A DNA stretch of 64,000 bases from Actinomadura citrea (GTDB lineage: Bacteria; Actinomycetota; Actinomycetes; Streptosporangiales; Streptosporangiaceae): the NCBI RefSeq assembly GCF_013409045.1, contig NZ_JACCBT010000001.1, positions 5,332,001 to 5,396,000 on the forward strand, written 5' to 3'. A program made the translations under genes and the position numbers. Below the pieces are notes generated by a model, which was not told the DNA's origin, did no database searches, and saw nothing but the letters and a program-made list of their open reading frames with translations. This document shows positions 1 through 8,714 of this stretch, piece after piece (within the stretch, counting starts at the first letter, position 1; every line of letters starts with the position of its first letter).

Positions 1-404
1 TGGCCGTCCAGCACGCCGAGCGAGCTGGTCTCATGGACCTCGGCCACCAGCGGTTCCATATGGGTGAGCGCGACCTCGGGCAGGCTGAGGCTCGACAGGA
101 AGGCGTAGCCCAGCTCCAGCACGCGCGGGCGCAGCGAGTAGAGCCGTCCGTCGAACGACACGTAGCCGAGGTCGACCAGGGTCAGCAGGAAACGGCGGGC
201 CGCGGCCCGGTCCAGCCCGGTGATCTTCGCGACCTCGGCCAGGGTCAGCCGCGGCCTGGTGTGGTCGAACGCCCTGATGACGGCGAGCCCGCGCTCCAGG
301 GACTGGACGAAGTAGGCCGGCCGCTCCCCGCGCCGCGACGTCTCGCGCCGAGCACCCTCTCGGCGAGGGGCCTGCCCTGATTCGTCCACGCCGGTACGTG
401 CCAC
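1..404 (-). CDS. IclR-family transcriptional regulator, 3' part outside the window
   Basis: The N-terminal ~134 residues of an IclR-type regulator. A basic, Arg-rich leader is followed by the family's winged helix-turn-helix, reading roughly ERGLAVIRAFD, then TLAEVAKITGLDRAAARRFL, then the wing GYVSFDGRLYSLRPRVLELG. The start of the ligand-binding domain follows and the gene runs off the left edge. I chose GTG at 404 because AAGGAG (420-415) lies 10 bases upstream; an in-frame GTG at 413 sits too close to that SD. PcaR/PobR-like IclR proteins often control the catabolism of small acids. Likely targets are the neighbouring hydrolase and the esterase/ABC operon, but that is inference from position only. 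Confidence 0.85.
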   Translation of the reverse strand, partial: MARTGVDESGQAPRREGARRETSRRGERPAYFVQSLERGLAVIRAFDHTRPRLTLAEVAKITGLDRAAARRFLLTLVDLGYVSFDGRLYSLRPRVLELGYAFLSSLSLPEVALTHMEPLVAEVHETSSLGVLDG

Positions 405-520
405 CGTTGCCACGCTCCTTGTCCGCCGAGTGATGAGCTGATACTGGTCCGTCCGGGGGCGTCCCGCCCGTGACACGGCCCCAACAATACGGTGCCGCGC
501 TCTCCCGTCCGCCGACCGAT

Positions 521-1246
521 TCAGACATCGCGGTCCGTCCGGCGGGCGGCCTCGGCGAGCAGCGCCGCAAGCTCGTGCGGGCGCGACAGCATCGGGGAAT
601 GGGCGGTGTCGATCTCGGTCCGCCACGTGGCGCGCCGGGCCATGCGCCGCTGCGCCTCAGGCGTCAGGGCCTGGTCGCGGGCGCACACGAGGTAGGTGGA
701 CGGGATCGTCTGCCAGGCCGCCCGCGCCACCGGGGCGCCGACCGTGTCGACGTGCTCGGGGGTGAGGCGCGCCGCGGCGGCCTTCGCCTCCTCCGCCGGG
801 CAGTCGCCGAAGAACATGTGGTGGGCCGCCGCCTCCGGAACCCTCAGATAGCCGCCCTCGGCGACCGGCGCGAGCGAGGGGTCGGGCGGGACGGGCGCCG
901 GCTGGTTGGCGTCCGCGCAGGACTCGCCCACCTCCAGCAGGAACGCACTGAGGTAGATCAGCGTGGTGACCGCGGCGTTCCCGTACGCCGCCTCGGTGGT
1001 CACGGCGCCGCCGTAGGAGTGGGCGCACAGGGCGAGCGGGCCGGGCAGGCCGGCCAGCTCCGCCCGCAGGAACTCCGTGTGGCCGCGCAGGTCGTGGCGG
1101 CCGGGCGCGCGGCCCAGGCCGGGCAGCCGCACCGCGTGGGTCCGCACTCCGGCCGCGTTCAGCGGCGGGACGACCAGGTCCCATGCCCACTCGCCGTGCC
1201 AGGCCCCGTGGACCAGCACCAGGGTGGGCGGCTCGCTGCCGACCAT
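521..1246 (-). CDS. Alpha/beta-hydrolase, esterase-like
   Basis: A 241-residue alpha/beta hydrolase. The oxyanion-hole motif LVLVHGAWHG lies at about residues 8-17, the nucleophile elbow reads AHSYGG (G replaced by A at the first small position), an acidic residue follows in CARDQAL, and the catalytic His is probably in DTAHSPML near the C-terminus. Length and motif order match the small hydrolases related to plant methyl-esterases and EstC. ATG at 1246 is preferred because GAGG lies eight bases upstream; ATG 1252 overlaps that SD. It lies in tandem behind the IclR gene's divergent region and has its own promoter area, which it shares with the esterase at 1450. The substrate cannot be told. 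Confidence 0.85.
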   Translation of the reverse strand: MVGSEPPTLVLVHGAWHGEWAWDLVVPPLNAAGVRTHAVRLPGLGRAPGRHDLRGHTEFLRAELAGLPGPLALCAHSYGGAVTTEAAYGNAAVTTLIYLSAFLLEVGESCADANQPAPVPPDPSLAPVAEGGYLRVPEAAAHHMFFGDCPAEEAKAAAARLTPEHVDTVGAPVARAAWQTIPSTYLVCARDQALTPEAQRRMARRATWRTEIDTAHSPMLSRPHELAALLAEAARRTDRDV

Positions 1247-1387
1247 CGGCATCACCTCGCTCGTCAAGCGCCATTTCCGCCACATCGGAAGGCTATGAGC
1301 AGCGACGTTACCATGGCGCACGACTGTTCATCATGCGCACAAGCGTGGACCGGTTGCCGTTCGCCTATTGCGCCCCTGGTCAGGCGG

Positions 1388-1422
1388 TGCGTACTATGCG
1401 CACAGTCGTGCGGATACCGCAC
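1388..1422. promoter_or_regulatory. Candidate operator: perfect 15-bp inverted repeat plus imperfect neighbour
   Basis: GTGCGGATACCGCAC at 1408-1422 is a perfect inverted repeat (6-base arms, ATA centre). Just upstream, TGCGTACTATGCGCA (1388-1402) is a second repeat with TGCG/CGCA ends. Both lie in the divergent region between the hydrolase at 1246 (minus) and the esterase at 1450 (plus). Size and symmetry suit an IclR or TetR dimer; the partial IclR at 1-404 is the nearest candidate binder. Confidence 0.5.
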
Positions 1423-1449
1423 ACTTTGATCGCGAGCACAGGAGAACCC

Positions 1450-2412
1450 ATGGACCTGGACCCGGAGATAGCCGAGGCCGTGCGCCGGTTCCCGCCCATC
1501 GATCTCGCCGACCTCGCCGCCGCGCGCACGTCCTTCGCCGCGAGCGGCGGCCCAACGCCCCCACCGGAATGGTCGGACGACGTCACCGTCACCGACAGGA
1601 CGCTGCCGGGGCCGTCATCCGGCACCCGGGTGCCCGTGCGCGTCTACACCCCGCGACGCGACGACGACCCCAAACCGGCCATCGTCCGCTTCCACGGAGG
1701 CTCGTTCGTCATCGGCGACCTCGAGACCGACCATCTCGACTGCGGCTCCTGGGCCCGCGACATCGGCGCGGTCGTGGTCGACGTCGACTACCGGCTGGCG
1801 CCCGAGGCGCCCTTCCCCGCCGGAGTGGAGGACTGCTTCGCCGCCCTGACCTGGGTCGCCGCGCACGCCGCCGAACTCGGCGCCGACCCCGCCCGGATCG
1901 CGGTGGCCGGATCCAGCGCGGGCGGCGGACTGGCCGCCGCCGTCGCCCTGATGGCCCGGGACCGCGGCGGCCCGGCGCTCGCGCTCCAGGTGCTGAACTA
2001 CCCCGCCCTCGACGACCGGCTGGACACGCCCTCCATGCGCGCGTTCACCGACACCCCGATCTTCTCCGCGCGCCACGCGGAACTGGCCTGGCGGTACTAC
2101 CTCGGCGAGCGGGACGGGGACGTCCCGGCCCACGCGGCGCCCGCGCGGGCCGCCGACCTGACCGGGCTGCCGCCCGCGTTCCTGCTGGGCTGCGACTTCG
2201 ACCCGCTGCGGGACGAGGGACTGCGCTACGCGGCACGGCTGCTCGATGCCGGTGTCCCGGTCGAACTGCACCAGTATCCGGGCACCGTGCACGGCTTCGA
2301 CGTCATGCCGGCCCGGATCTCCGCCGAGGCGCGGCGCGTCCAGGTCGCGGCGATCCGGCGGCACCTGCGCCCGCCCGCGCCGGCCCGGATCCCGGCGAGG
2401 GAGCGGCCATGA
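1450..2412 (+). CDS. HSL-family alpha/beta-hydrolase (esterase/lipase)
   Basis: A 320-residue hormone-sensitive-lipase-type hydrolase. The diagnostic HGG oxyanion motif is in IVRFHGGSFVIGD, followed by VVDVDYRLAPEAPFP, the nucleophile elbow GSSAGGG, an acid in CDFDPLRDEG and the His in GTVHGFDVMP. This family hydrolyses short-chain esters in the cytoplasm. The ATG at 1450 has AGGAG seven bases upstream. The stop overlaps the ATG of the ABC permease at 2409 (ATGA), so the esterase is translationally coupled to a complete importer. A reasonable reading is that the imported compound, or a product of it, is an ester. Confidence 0.9.
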   Translation: MDLDPEIAEAVRRFPPIDLADLAAARTSFAASGGPTPPPEWSDDVTVTDRTLPGPSSGTRVPVRVYTPRRDDDPKPAIVRFHGGSFVIGDLETDHLDCGSWARDIGAVVVDVDYRLAPEAPFPAGVEDCFAALTWVAAHAAELGADPARIAVAGSSAGGGLAAAVALMARDRGGPALALQVLNYPALDDRLDTPSMRAFTDTPIFSARHAELAWRYYLGERDGDVPAHAAPARAADLTGLPPAFLLGCDFDPLRDEGLRYAARLLDAGVPVELHQYPGTVHGFDVMPARISAEARRVQVAAIRRHLRPPAPARIPARERP

Positions 2413-3353
2413 GGAGGTTCCTCGTCCATCGGCTGCTGCTGGCCGTGCCGACGCTGGTCGGTGTCTCGCTCGTCGTCTTCCTGACCACCAAGCTCGTCCC
2501 CGGCGATCCGGTGGCGAGCCTGCTCGGGCCGCTGGCGCCCCCGGACGCCCGCCGCGAGCTGGTCGAACGGCTCGGCCTCGACCAGCCGCTCCCGATCCAG
2601 TTCGGCCAGTGGTCCTGGAACGTCGCGCAGGGGAGGCTCGGCACGTCCATCCAGCAGCAGCGGCCCGTCCTGGAGATCGTGCGGACCGCCTTCGGCAACA
2701 CCGCGATCCTCGCGCTCGCCGGGGCCGTGCTCGCATTCGCCGGGGGCCTGCTGATCGGCGCGACCGGGGCGTTCACCACGCGGCGGCTGCCGCGCGGGCT
2801 CGCCTCCGGCATGTCCTTCCTGGCGATGTCGGTGCCGCAGTACTCGATCGCGCTGGGTCTGGTCGCCCTGCTGGCCGTCCGGTACCAGGTGCTGCCCGCC
2901 GGCGGCATGTACGACCCGGTCGACGGCGGCGGCGCCGGTGACCTGCTCCGGCACCTGGTGCTGCCGGCCGTGGCGGTGTCGCTGATCCCGATGGGCGTCG
3001 TCGGACGGATGCTGCGGGCGAGCCTGGTGGACGTCATGTCCGGCGACCAGGTCGAGGCCATGCGGGCGCGCGGGCTGGGCCGCGCGGCGATCGCCCGGCA
3101 CGCACTGCACAACGCGCTGCCCTCGCTGCTCACCATCACAGGGCTGCAACTGGCCTACCTCATCGGCGGTGTCGTCTTCGTCGAGACGATCTTCTCCTGG
3201 CCCGGTCTCGGCCAAGCGCTCTACAACGCCATCGCCTCCCGCGACCTGCCGCTCGTCCAGGGCGGCGTGCTGGTCATCGCCATCGCGTTCGTCCTCATCA
3301 ACATCGTGGTCGACGGCGTCCACGCACTCATCGATCCGCGCGTACGGAGATAG
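2409..3353 (+). CDS. ABC importer permease, DppB/OppB-like
   Basis: Inner-membrane permease of the peptide/nickel uptake family. It opens with the family's typical start, RFLVHRLLLAVPTLVGVSLVVF, followed by VPGDPV and a GLDQPLPIQFGQW segment. Five further hydrophobic stretches follow, with the EAA-type loop around AMRARGLGRAAIARHALHNALPS, which docks on the ATPases. It ends in DPRVRR. At 314 residues it has normal length. The start overlaps the preceding esterase by four bases and the next permease begins two bases after the stop, so this is one operon. Confidence 0.93.
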   Translation: MRRFLVHRLLLAVPTLVGVSLVVFLTTKLVPGDPVASLLGPLAPPDARRELVERLGLDQPLPIQFGQWSWNVAQGRLGTSIQQQRPVLEIVRTAFGNTAILALAGAVLAFAGGLLIGATGAFTTRRLPRGLASGMSFLAMSVPQYSIALGLVALLAVRYQVLPAGGMYDPVDGGGAGDLLRHLVLPAVAVSLIPMGVVGRMLRASLVDVMSGDQVEAMRARGLGRAAIARHALHNALPSLLTITGLQLAYLIGGVVFVETIFSWPGLGQALYNAIASRDLPLVQGGVLVIAIAFVLINIVVDGVHALIDPRVRR

Positions 3354-3355
3354 CC

Positions 3356-4264
3356 ATGGCCCCTGTGTCCCCAACCACGGACAACACTCCCGCGGTCGGC
3401 GCCGAGCGCGCCGGGCCGCGCCGCCGAGGCCGCCCCGGCCGAAGGCGCCGACCGGGCGCCGCGCTCACCGCCGGAGCCGTGCTGGTGTCGCTGCTGATCC
3501 TGGCGGCCGTTCTGGTCCCCGTGCTGCCGCTGGCCGACCCGGACGCCGGGTCGCTCTCCGAGCGGCTGCTGCCGCCCGGCAGCCCCGGGCATCCGCTCGG
3601 CACCGACGGCCAGGGCCGCGACCTGCTGAGCCGCCTGCTCTGGGGGGTCCAGCCCTCCCTGGCGGCCGGCCTGCTGCCGGTGCTGGTGGCCGGGACGGCG
3701 GGCACGTTCCTCGGCATCGTCGCCGGGCTCGGCGCCCGCTGGCTGGAGAACGCCGTGATGCGCTCGCTCGACGTGCTGTTCGCCTTTCCCGCCGTACTGC
3801 TGGCGATCTCCATCGCCGCGTCCCTGGGCGCGGGCCTGACCAGCCTGATCATCGCGCTGTCCGTCATCCTCGTCCCGGCCGTCGCCCGGGTGGTGGTCAC
3901 CGAGGTCGCCAGGTTGCGCGAGCTGGACTTCAGCCAGGCCGCGCGGGCCGGCGGCGCCCGGACCACGACGATCGCGATGCGGCACGTGCTGCCCAACGTG
4001 CTGCCCGTGCTGACCGTGTACTGCTCGGCGCTGGTCGGGCTGTCGATCGTGCTGGGGTCCGGGCTGTCGTTCCTCGGGCTGGGCGTCGCCCCGCCCCGCG
4101 CCGAATGGGGGGCCATGTTGGACGACCTGCGCCAGCACATCTTCACCGCGCCGCTCCTCACGCTGATCCCCGGCGCCGCGATCTTCCTGGCATCGGTGGC
4201 GTTCAACCTGCTCGGCGAGGGGCTGCGCGACCACTTCGACGTGCGATCGAGGCACACCGTATGA
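3356..4264 (+). CDS. ABC importer permease, DppC/OppC-like
   Basis: Second inner-membrane subunit of the importer (302 residues). After a basic N-terminus rich in Arg and Gly comes the first membrane segment, then the family marker HPLGTDGQGRDLLSRLLWG. The coupling loop is about RELDFSQAARAGGARTTTIAMRHVLPN, and the conserved LSFLGLGVAPPRAEWGAML segment precedes the last helix. It has the expected layout for DppC. It lies between the DppB-like gene and the first ATPase and overlaps the latter by four bases. Confidence 0.93.
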   Translation: MAPVSPTTDNTPAVGAERAGPRRRGRPGRRRRPGAALTAGAVLVSLLILAAVLVPVLPLADPDAGSLSERLLPPGSPGHPLGTDGQGRDLLSRLLWGVQPSLAAGLLPVLVAGTAGTFLGIVAGLGARWLENAVMRSLDVLFAFPAVLLAISIAASLGAGLTSLIIALSVILVPAVARVVVTEVARLRELDFSQAARAGGARTTTIAMRHVLPNVLPVLTVYCSALVGLSIVLGSGLSFLGLGVAPPRAEWGAMLDDLRQHIFTAPLLTLIPGAAIFLASVAFNLLGEGLRDHFDVRSRHTV

Positions 4265-5259
4265 GCGCGCTGCTGGAGGTGGAAGACCTCACCGTCGACT
4301 TCGCGGCCGGAGAACGCGTCGCGCACGCCGTCCGGGGCGTCGGCTTCGAGGTGGAGGCCGGGCGCACCACGGTCGTGCTCGGCGAGTCCGGGAGCGGCAA
4401 GTCGGTCACGGCACGGGCGGTGCTGCGGCTGCTCGGGTCCCGGGCCGAGGTCGGCGGCGCGGTCCGCCTCGACGGCGTCTCCCTTCTCGACCTCGACGAG
4501 CGGGAGATGCGGTCGTTGCGGGGCCGCGGCATCGGCCTGGTCCCGCAGGACCCGACCGGCTCACTCGATCCGCTGCGCCGGGTGGGCTCCCAGGTCGCCG
4601 AGGTACTGCGGGCCCACGGCGTCGGGACGACCCGTGCCGCGCGCCGCGAACGGGCGGGTGAACTGCTCGCCCAGGCGGGCATACCCGATACCGCAAGGGT
4701 GGCCCGCGCCTACCCGCACGAGCTGTCCGGCGGCCTGCGGCAGCGTGTCGCCATCGCCGCCGCGATCGCCTGCGGACCCCGGCTGCTCATCGCCGACGAG
4801 CCGACCACGGCTCTGGACATGACCGTCCAGGCCCGGATCCTCGAACTGTTCGGACGGCTGCGGCGCGAGCTGGACATGGCGGTGCTGCTGGTCACCCACG
4901 ACGTGGGGGTCGCCCGGCTGATGGGCTCCACGGTCGTCGTCATGTACGCCGGCCGGGTCGTCGAGGAAGGGCCGGCCGAGCGCGTCCTCAGCCGTCCCGC
5001 CCACCCGTACACCGCCGCTCTGCTCGGTGCCCAGCCGCGGCCCGGCGTGCCCCGCGGCGAGCTGCCCGGGCTTCCCGGGCTGCCGCCGTCCGCCACCGCC
5101 GTGATCGACGATGCGTGCGCGCTGGCGCCGCGCTGCCCGCACGCCGAGCCGGGGTGTTCGATCCGGCGGCCCGTGCTGGAACCCGTCTCCGGCGGTGGCT
5201 CGGCCGCGTGCCCGGTGCCGTGGGACGCGGTGGCGCGTACCGAAAGGAGGCCGGGATGA
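4261..5259 (+). CDS. ABC importer ATPase, DppD/OppD-like
   Basis: Cytoplasmic ATPase of the peptide-type importer (332 residues). The Walker A GESGSGKS has Lys at 47, the signature is LSGGLRQR, the Walker B LLIADEPTTALD, and the switch His is in VTHDVG. The C-terminal extension carries the family's Cys-rich segment (CALAPRCPHAEPGCS ... AACPV), which in related transporters can hold an iron-sulphur cluster. ATGA overlaps join it to both neighbours. It should work as a heterodimer with the ATPase at 5256. Confidence 0.93.
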   Translation: MSALLEVEDLTVDFAAGERVAHAVRGVGFEVEAGRTTVVLGESGSGKSVTARAVLRLLGSRAEVGGAVRLDGVSLLDLDEREMRSLRGRGIGLVPQDPTGSLDPLRRVGSQVAEVLRAHGVGTTRAARRERAGELLAQAGIPDTARVARAYPHELSGGLRQRVAIAAAIACGPRLLIADEPTTALDMTVQARILELFGRLRRELDMAVLLVTHDVGVARLMGSTVVVMYAGRVVEEGPAERVLSRPAHPYTAALLGAQPRPGVPRGELPGLPGLPPSATAVIDDACALAPRCPHAEPGCSIRRPVLEPVSGGGSAACPVPWDAVARTERRPG

Positions 5260-6032
5260 CCGAGCCGCTGCTGAGCGCGACGAACCTGACCAAGACCTTC
5301 GGCTCCGGGACGCCCGCGGTCGACGGCGTCAGCCTCGAACTGCACGCGGGCGAGACCCTCGGCGTGGTCGGGGAGTCCGGCAGCGGGAAGTCCACCACGG
5401 CCAAGATGGTCCTGCGGCTGCTGACGCCCGACACCGGACGGGTCGTCTTCGCCGGCCACGATCTCGCGCGCACCCGGGGCGCGGCCCTGCGGCGCCTGCG
5501 GGCCAGGCTGCAACTCGTCCCGCAGTCACCGCAGACCTCATTGAACCCCCGCATGACCGTCGGCGACGCCGTCGCGTTCAACCTGCGCGCGCACGGCCGT
5601 CCCCGGCGCACGATCCCCGGGCGGGTCGCCGACCTGCTCGACCGTGTCGGTGTGCCTCCGTCGGATGCCGGACGCTACCCCCACGAGATGTCCGGCGGCC
5701 AGATCCAACGCGTGGCGCTGGCCCGGGCCCTGGCGACCGACCCAGAGGTCGTCGTCTGCGACGAGGCCGTCTCCGCGCTGGACAAGAGCATCCAGGCCCA
5801 GGTGCTCAACCTGCTCGCCGGCCTCCAGCGCGACACCGGTGTCGCGTTCCTGTTCATCTCCCACGACCTGGCCGTCGTCGAGCACATCGCCGACCGCGTG
5901 ATGGTGATGCAGCAGGGCCGGGTGGTCGAAGAAGGACCGGCGGACCGGATCTGGTCCCAGCCGGGTCACCCCTACACGCGCACGCTGCTCGCCTCGATCC
6001 CCCCGCTTCCCCGACCAGGAGAACGACCATGA
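5256..6032 (+). CDS. ABC importer ATPase, DppF/OppF-like, short form
   Basis: Second ATPase (258 residues). The Walker A GESGSGKS has Lys at 45, the signature is MSGGQIQR, the Walker B VVVCDEAVSALD carries the catalytic Glu but DEA rather than the usual DEP, and the His is in ISHDLA. It stops soon after HPYTRTLL and so lacks the Cys-rich tail present in its partner. A strong SD (AAAGGAGG) lies six bases before the ATG. Four-base overlaps on both sides place it inside the operon. Confidence 0.92.
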   Translation: MTEPLLSATNLTKTFGSGTPAVDGVSLELHAGETLGVVGESGSGKSTTAKMVLRLLTPDTGRVVFAGHDLARTRGAALRRLRARLQLVPQSPQTSLNPRMTVGDAVAFNLRAHGRPRRTIPGRVADLLDRVGVPPSDAGRYPHEMSGGQIQRVALARALATDPEVVVCDEAVSALDKSIQAQVLNLLAGLQRDTGVAFLFISHDLAVVEHIADRVMVMQQGRVVEEGPADRIWSQPGHPYTRTLLASIPPLPRPGERP

Positions 6033-7618
6033 ACCTCGACCGACCCCGCGCACTGCTCTGCACCGTCCTGGCGGCGGGACTCACCGCCGCCGCCTGCGGC
6101 ACCGCCGCCACGTCCACCGGCTCGGGGGGCACGCTCGTCATCGGCATGACCGCCTCCGACATCCCCGGGACGGACACCGTCATGGCGTTCACCCAGGGTT
6201 TCGAGGGCGAGCGGTTCGTCAACTTCCAGCTGTACGACGGGCTCACCCGCTACGACCTGAAGCAGTCCACGAAGACGCCCGGGGTCGTGCCCGGGCTGGC
6301 GACCTCCTGGAAGACCAGCGGCGACGGCCGCACCTGGACCTTCCGGCTACGGCAGGGCGTGACCTTCTCCGACGGCACGCCGTTCGACGCCGACTCGGTG
6401 GTCTTCGCCTACGACCGGCTGCTCAACAAGAAGAGCCCGCACTACTACCCGGAGGCCGCCGGCGCCGCGTCGCTGTGGTCCGGTCAGATCGAGTCGTACC
6501 GCAAGATCGACGCCGGGAGCGTCGAGATCACCACGAAGCGACCCAGCGGCCACCTGCTGACCGACCTGACCTTCCTCACCATCCCCAGCCCCACCGCTGT
6601 CAAGAAGCTCGGCAACCAGAAGTTCGCGCAGCACCCGGAGGGGACCGGCCCGTTCCGGTTCGAGTCACTCAAGCCCGGCCAGCAGCTCACCATGGTGGCC
6701 AACAAGAACTACTGGGGCGGCGCGCCCAGAGTCGGCAAGCTCGCACTGCGCCCGATCCCGGACGCCGCGGCCCGTACGGCCGCACTGCGCTCGGGCCAGG
6801 TCAACTGGATCGAATACCCGAGCCCTGACGACGTCGCCCCGCTGAAGTCGTCCGGGTTCCAGCTGCTCGGCAACAACTACGACCACCTGTGGTACTGCAC
6901 ATTCGACCAGGCCAAGAAGCCCTGGGGCGACGTGCGCGTCAGGCAGGCCGCCAATTACGCGATCGACCGGGAGGCCATCGCCCGCGACCTCCTGAAGGGC
7001 ACCGCGGACCCGGTCCAGCAGCACGCCCCGGCCTCGACCGACCAGCACGACCCTGCCAACGACGCCTACGCCTACGACCCCGCCAAGGCCAGGGAACTGC
7101 TCGCCCAGGCCGGGGTGCCCCAGGGATTCAGCACGACCCTCGCCGTCCCGACCGGCGGCTCCGGCAACCTCATCCCCGTGCCCATCGCCACCGCGCTCCA
7201 GGCGCAGCTGGCCAAGGTCGGCATCAAGGTGCAGATCCAGAAGGTGGAATGGTCGGCCCTGCTCGCCGACCTGAACGCGGGCAAGCCGGTCCAGGGCGCG
7301 GACGTCCAGTGCGCCTCCACGGTCACCTTCCAGGCCGAGGCCCTGGTCCGGGCGTACTGGGCGAAGGGCTCGCCCGTCTACAAGGGCCACTGGTACTCCG
7401 CCCGCGTCGACTCCCTGTCCGAGGAGGCCGAGCGGACCCTCGACCCGTCCAAGCGCGTCGCCCTCTACCGCCAGGCCGAGCGGATCGTCACCGACGAGGC
7501 GCCCTACCTGTTCGTGGTGAGCGACCGGAATCCGCGCGCCCTCGCCGCCGGCGTCCAGGGCCTCGTCCAGCCGAAGTCCTGGTTCGTCGACCTGACGACC
7601 GTCCACGTCGGGAAGTAG
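6029..7618 (+). CDS. Substrate-binding lipoprotein of peptide/nickel ABC importer (SBP family 5)
   Basis: A 529-residue extracytoplasmic binding protein. It has a short signal peptide ending in a lipobox-like LTAAAC (Cys about 22), then a Ser/Gly-rich linker. The family-5 fold follows, with the recognisable SWKTSGDGRTWTFRLRQGV and TFSDGTPFDADSVVFAYDRL segments and a later DVRVRQAANYAIDREAI. It would catch the substrate at the membrane surface and deliver it to the permeases at 2409 and 3356. The gene order (B, C, D, F, A) with the binding protein last is less usual than having it first. The ligand is unknown. Confidence 0.92.
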   Translation: MNLDRPRALLCTVLAAGLTAAACGTAATSTGSGGTLVIGMTASDIPGTDTVMAFTQGFEGERFVNFQLYDGLTRYDLKQSTKTPGVVPGLATSWKTSGDGRTWTFRLRQGVTFSDGTPFDADSVVFAYDRLLNKKSPHYYPEAAGAASLWSGQIESYRKIDAGSVEITTKRPSGHLLTDLTFLTIPSPTAVKKLGNQKFAQHPEGTGPFRFESLKPGQQLTMVANKNYWGGAPRVGKLALRPIPDAAARTAALRSGQVNWIEYPSPDDVAPLKSSGFQLLGNNYDHLWYCTFDQAKKPWGDVRVRQAANYAIDREAIARDLLKGTADPVQQHAPASTDQHDPANDAYAYDPAKARELLAQAGVPQGFSTTLAVPTGGSGNLIPVPIATALQAQLAKVGIKVQIQKVEWSALLADLNAGKPVQGADVQCASTVTFQAEALVRAYWAKGSPVYKGHWYSARVDSLSEEAERTLDPSKRVALYRQAERIVTDEAPYLFVVSDRNPRALAAGVQGLVQPKSWFVDLTTVHVGK

Positions 7619-7624
7619 GGAACG

Positions 7625-8614
7625 ATGACAGCGATCAGGTGGGCGGTCAATCTGCCCCTGCCCGGGCGAGCACTGCGCGACCACCGCGAGCTGATCGAGG
7701 CGCTGCCCGGTCTCGGCTACGCCGACGTGTGGACGGGCGAGGGCGGCGGCATCGACGCCTTCACGCCGCTGGCCGCCGCAGCGGCGTGGCAGCCCGCCCT
7801 GGGCGTCGGTACGGGCGTCGTCCCGGTGTTCACCCGAGGCCCGGTGGTGCTCGCGCAGACCGCGGCGGCCCTCTCCGAACTGGCCGCGGAACGGGTCATG
7901 CTGGGCCTCGGCACATCGGTTCCGGCGCATGTGACAGCCCTGAACGACATACCGTTCGCCAAACCCGTCGCCCGGCTCCGGGACACGGTGCGGTTCCTCA
8001 AGACCGCGCTGCGCGGCGACCCAGTCGACGAGGAGTACGAGACGTTCGCCGTGCGCGGCTACCGGCCGCCGCCGCCCGCCGTCCGCCCACCCAAGATCAT
8101 CCTCGGGGCGCTCAGGCCGCGCATGGTCCGGCTGGGGCTCACCGAGGGCGACGGCGTCATCACCAACGTCCTGGGCGCCGGCGACCTGGAACGGGTCCTC
8201 GCCGAGGCCGGTCCCCGGCCACCGGACAAGGAGATCGTCGTCAAGCTGTTCGTCTGCCCGACCGAGGACGCCGCCCATGCCCGCCGCACCGGACGGGCCT
8301 TCCTCGGCTGGATCCTCAACCAGGCCCCCTACCGGGCCTTCCACGACTGGCTCGGCCACGGAGACAGGCTCGCCGAGTCCCGCGCCCTCTACGACTCCGG
8401 CGACGGAACGGCGGCGGGCCTCGCCCTGCCCGACGACTTCGTCGACGCGCTGTGGATTCACGGCTCCCCTGACCAGTGCCGCCGGCAGATCGCTCGCTTC
8501 GTCCGGCCCGGGGTGACGTCCGTCCTGCTCTTCGTGGCCCCCACTCCCGAACTGCTCACGGGCCGCCACGCGCTGCCGGACGTCCTGGCCCGCCTGCGCC
8601 CGGACGGCGCGTAG
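7625..8614 (+). CDS. LLM-class flavin/F420-dependent oxidoreductase
   Basis: A 329-residue luciferase-like monooxygenase-family protein (TIM barrel). Typical pieces are LGYADVWTGEGGG at the N-terminus, ALGVGTGVVPVFTRGPVVLAQTAA, the RVMLGLGTS segment, and VRFLKTALRG followed by the PPKIILGALRPRMVRL strand. Actinobacterial members generally use F420 or FMN to oxidise or reduce small organic molecules. It starts six bases after the binding-protein stop with GGGAACG before the ATG, so it is probably the last gene of the esterase-ABC operon and acts on the imported compound. The cofactor choice cannot be read with certainty. Confidence 0.88.
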   Translation: MTAIRWAVNLPLPGRALRDHRELIEALPGLGYADVWTGEGGGIDAFTPLAAAAAWQPALGVGTGVVPVFTRGPVVLAQTAAALSELAAERVMLGLGTSVPAHVTALNDIPFAKPVARLRDTVRFLKTALRGDPVDEEYETFAVRGYRPPPPAVRPPKIILGALRPRMVRLGLTEGDGVITNVLGAGDLERVLAEAGPRPPDKEIVVKLFVCPTEDAAHARRTGRAFLGWILNQAPYRAFHDWLGHGDRLAESRALYDSGDGTAAGLALPDDFVDALWIHGSPDQCRRQIARFVRPGVTSVLLFVAPTPELLTGRHALPDVLARLRPDGA

Positions 8615-8621
8615 CTCGTCC

Positions 8622-8667
8622 GACCGGCCGGCCCCGTCGGCGGATCCCCTGACGAGGCCGGCCGGTC
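8622..8667 (+). terminator. Strong stem-loop after the esterase/ABC/LLM operon
   Basis: GACCGGCCGGCC (8622-8633) pairs perfectly with GGCCGGCCGGTC (8656-8667) around a 22-base loop, directly after the stop at 8614. No U-tract follows, as is usual for GC-rich actinomycete terminators. Confidence 0.75.
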
Positions 8668-8714
8668 GCCACCGAGGACGTCGACGGCTTGGAAGAAGTG
8701 GTTATCCTCGGCGG

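Noticed and set aside
6665..8569. A 634-codon minus-strand frame opposite the binding protein and LLM gene
   Set aside because: Its product is Gly/Arg/Val-rich without any motif, and the plus strand encodes clear family proteins; typical antisense shadow in GC-rich DNA.
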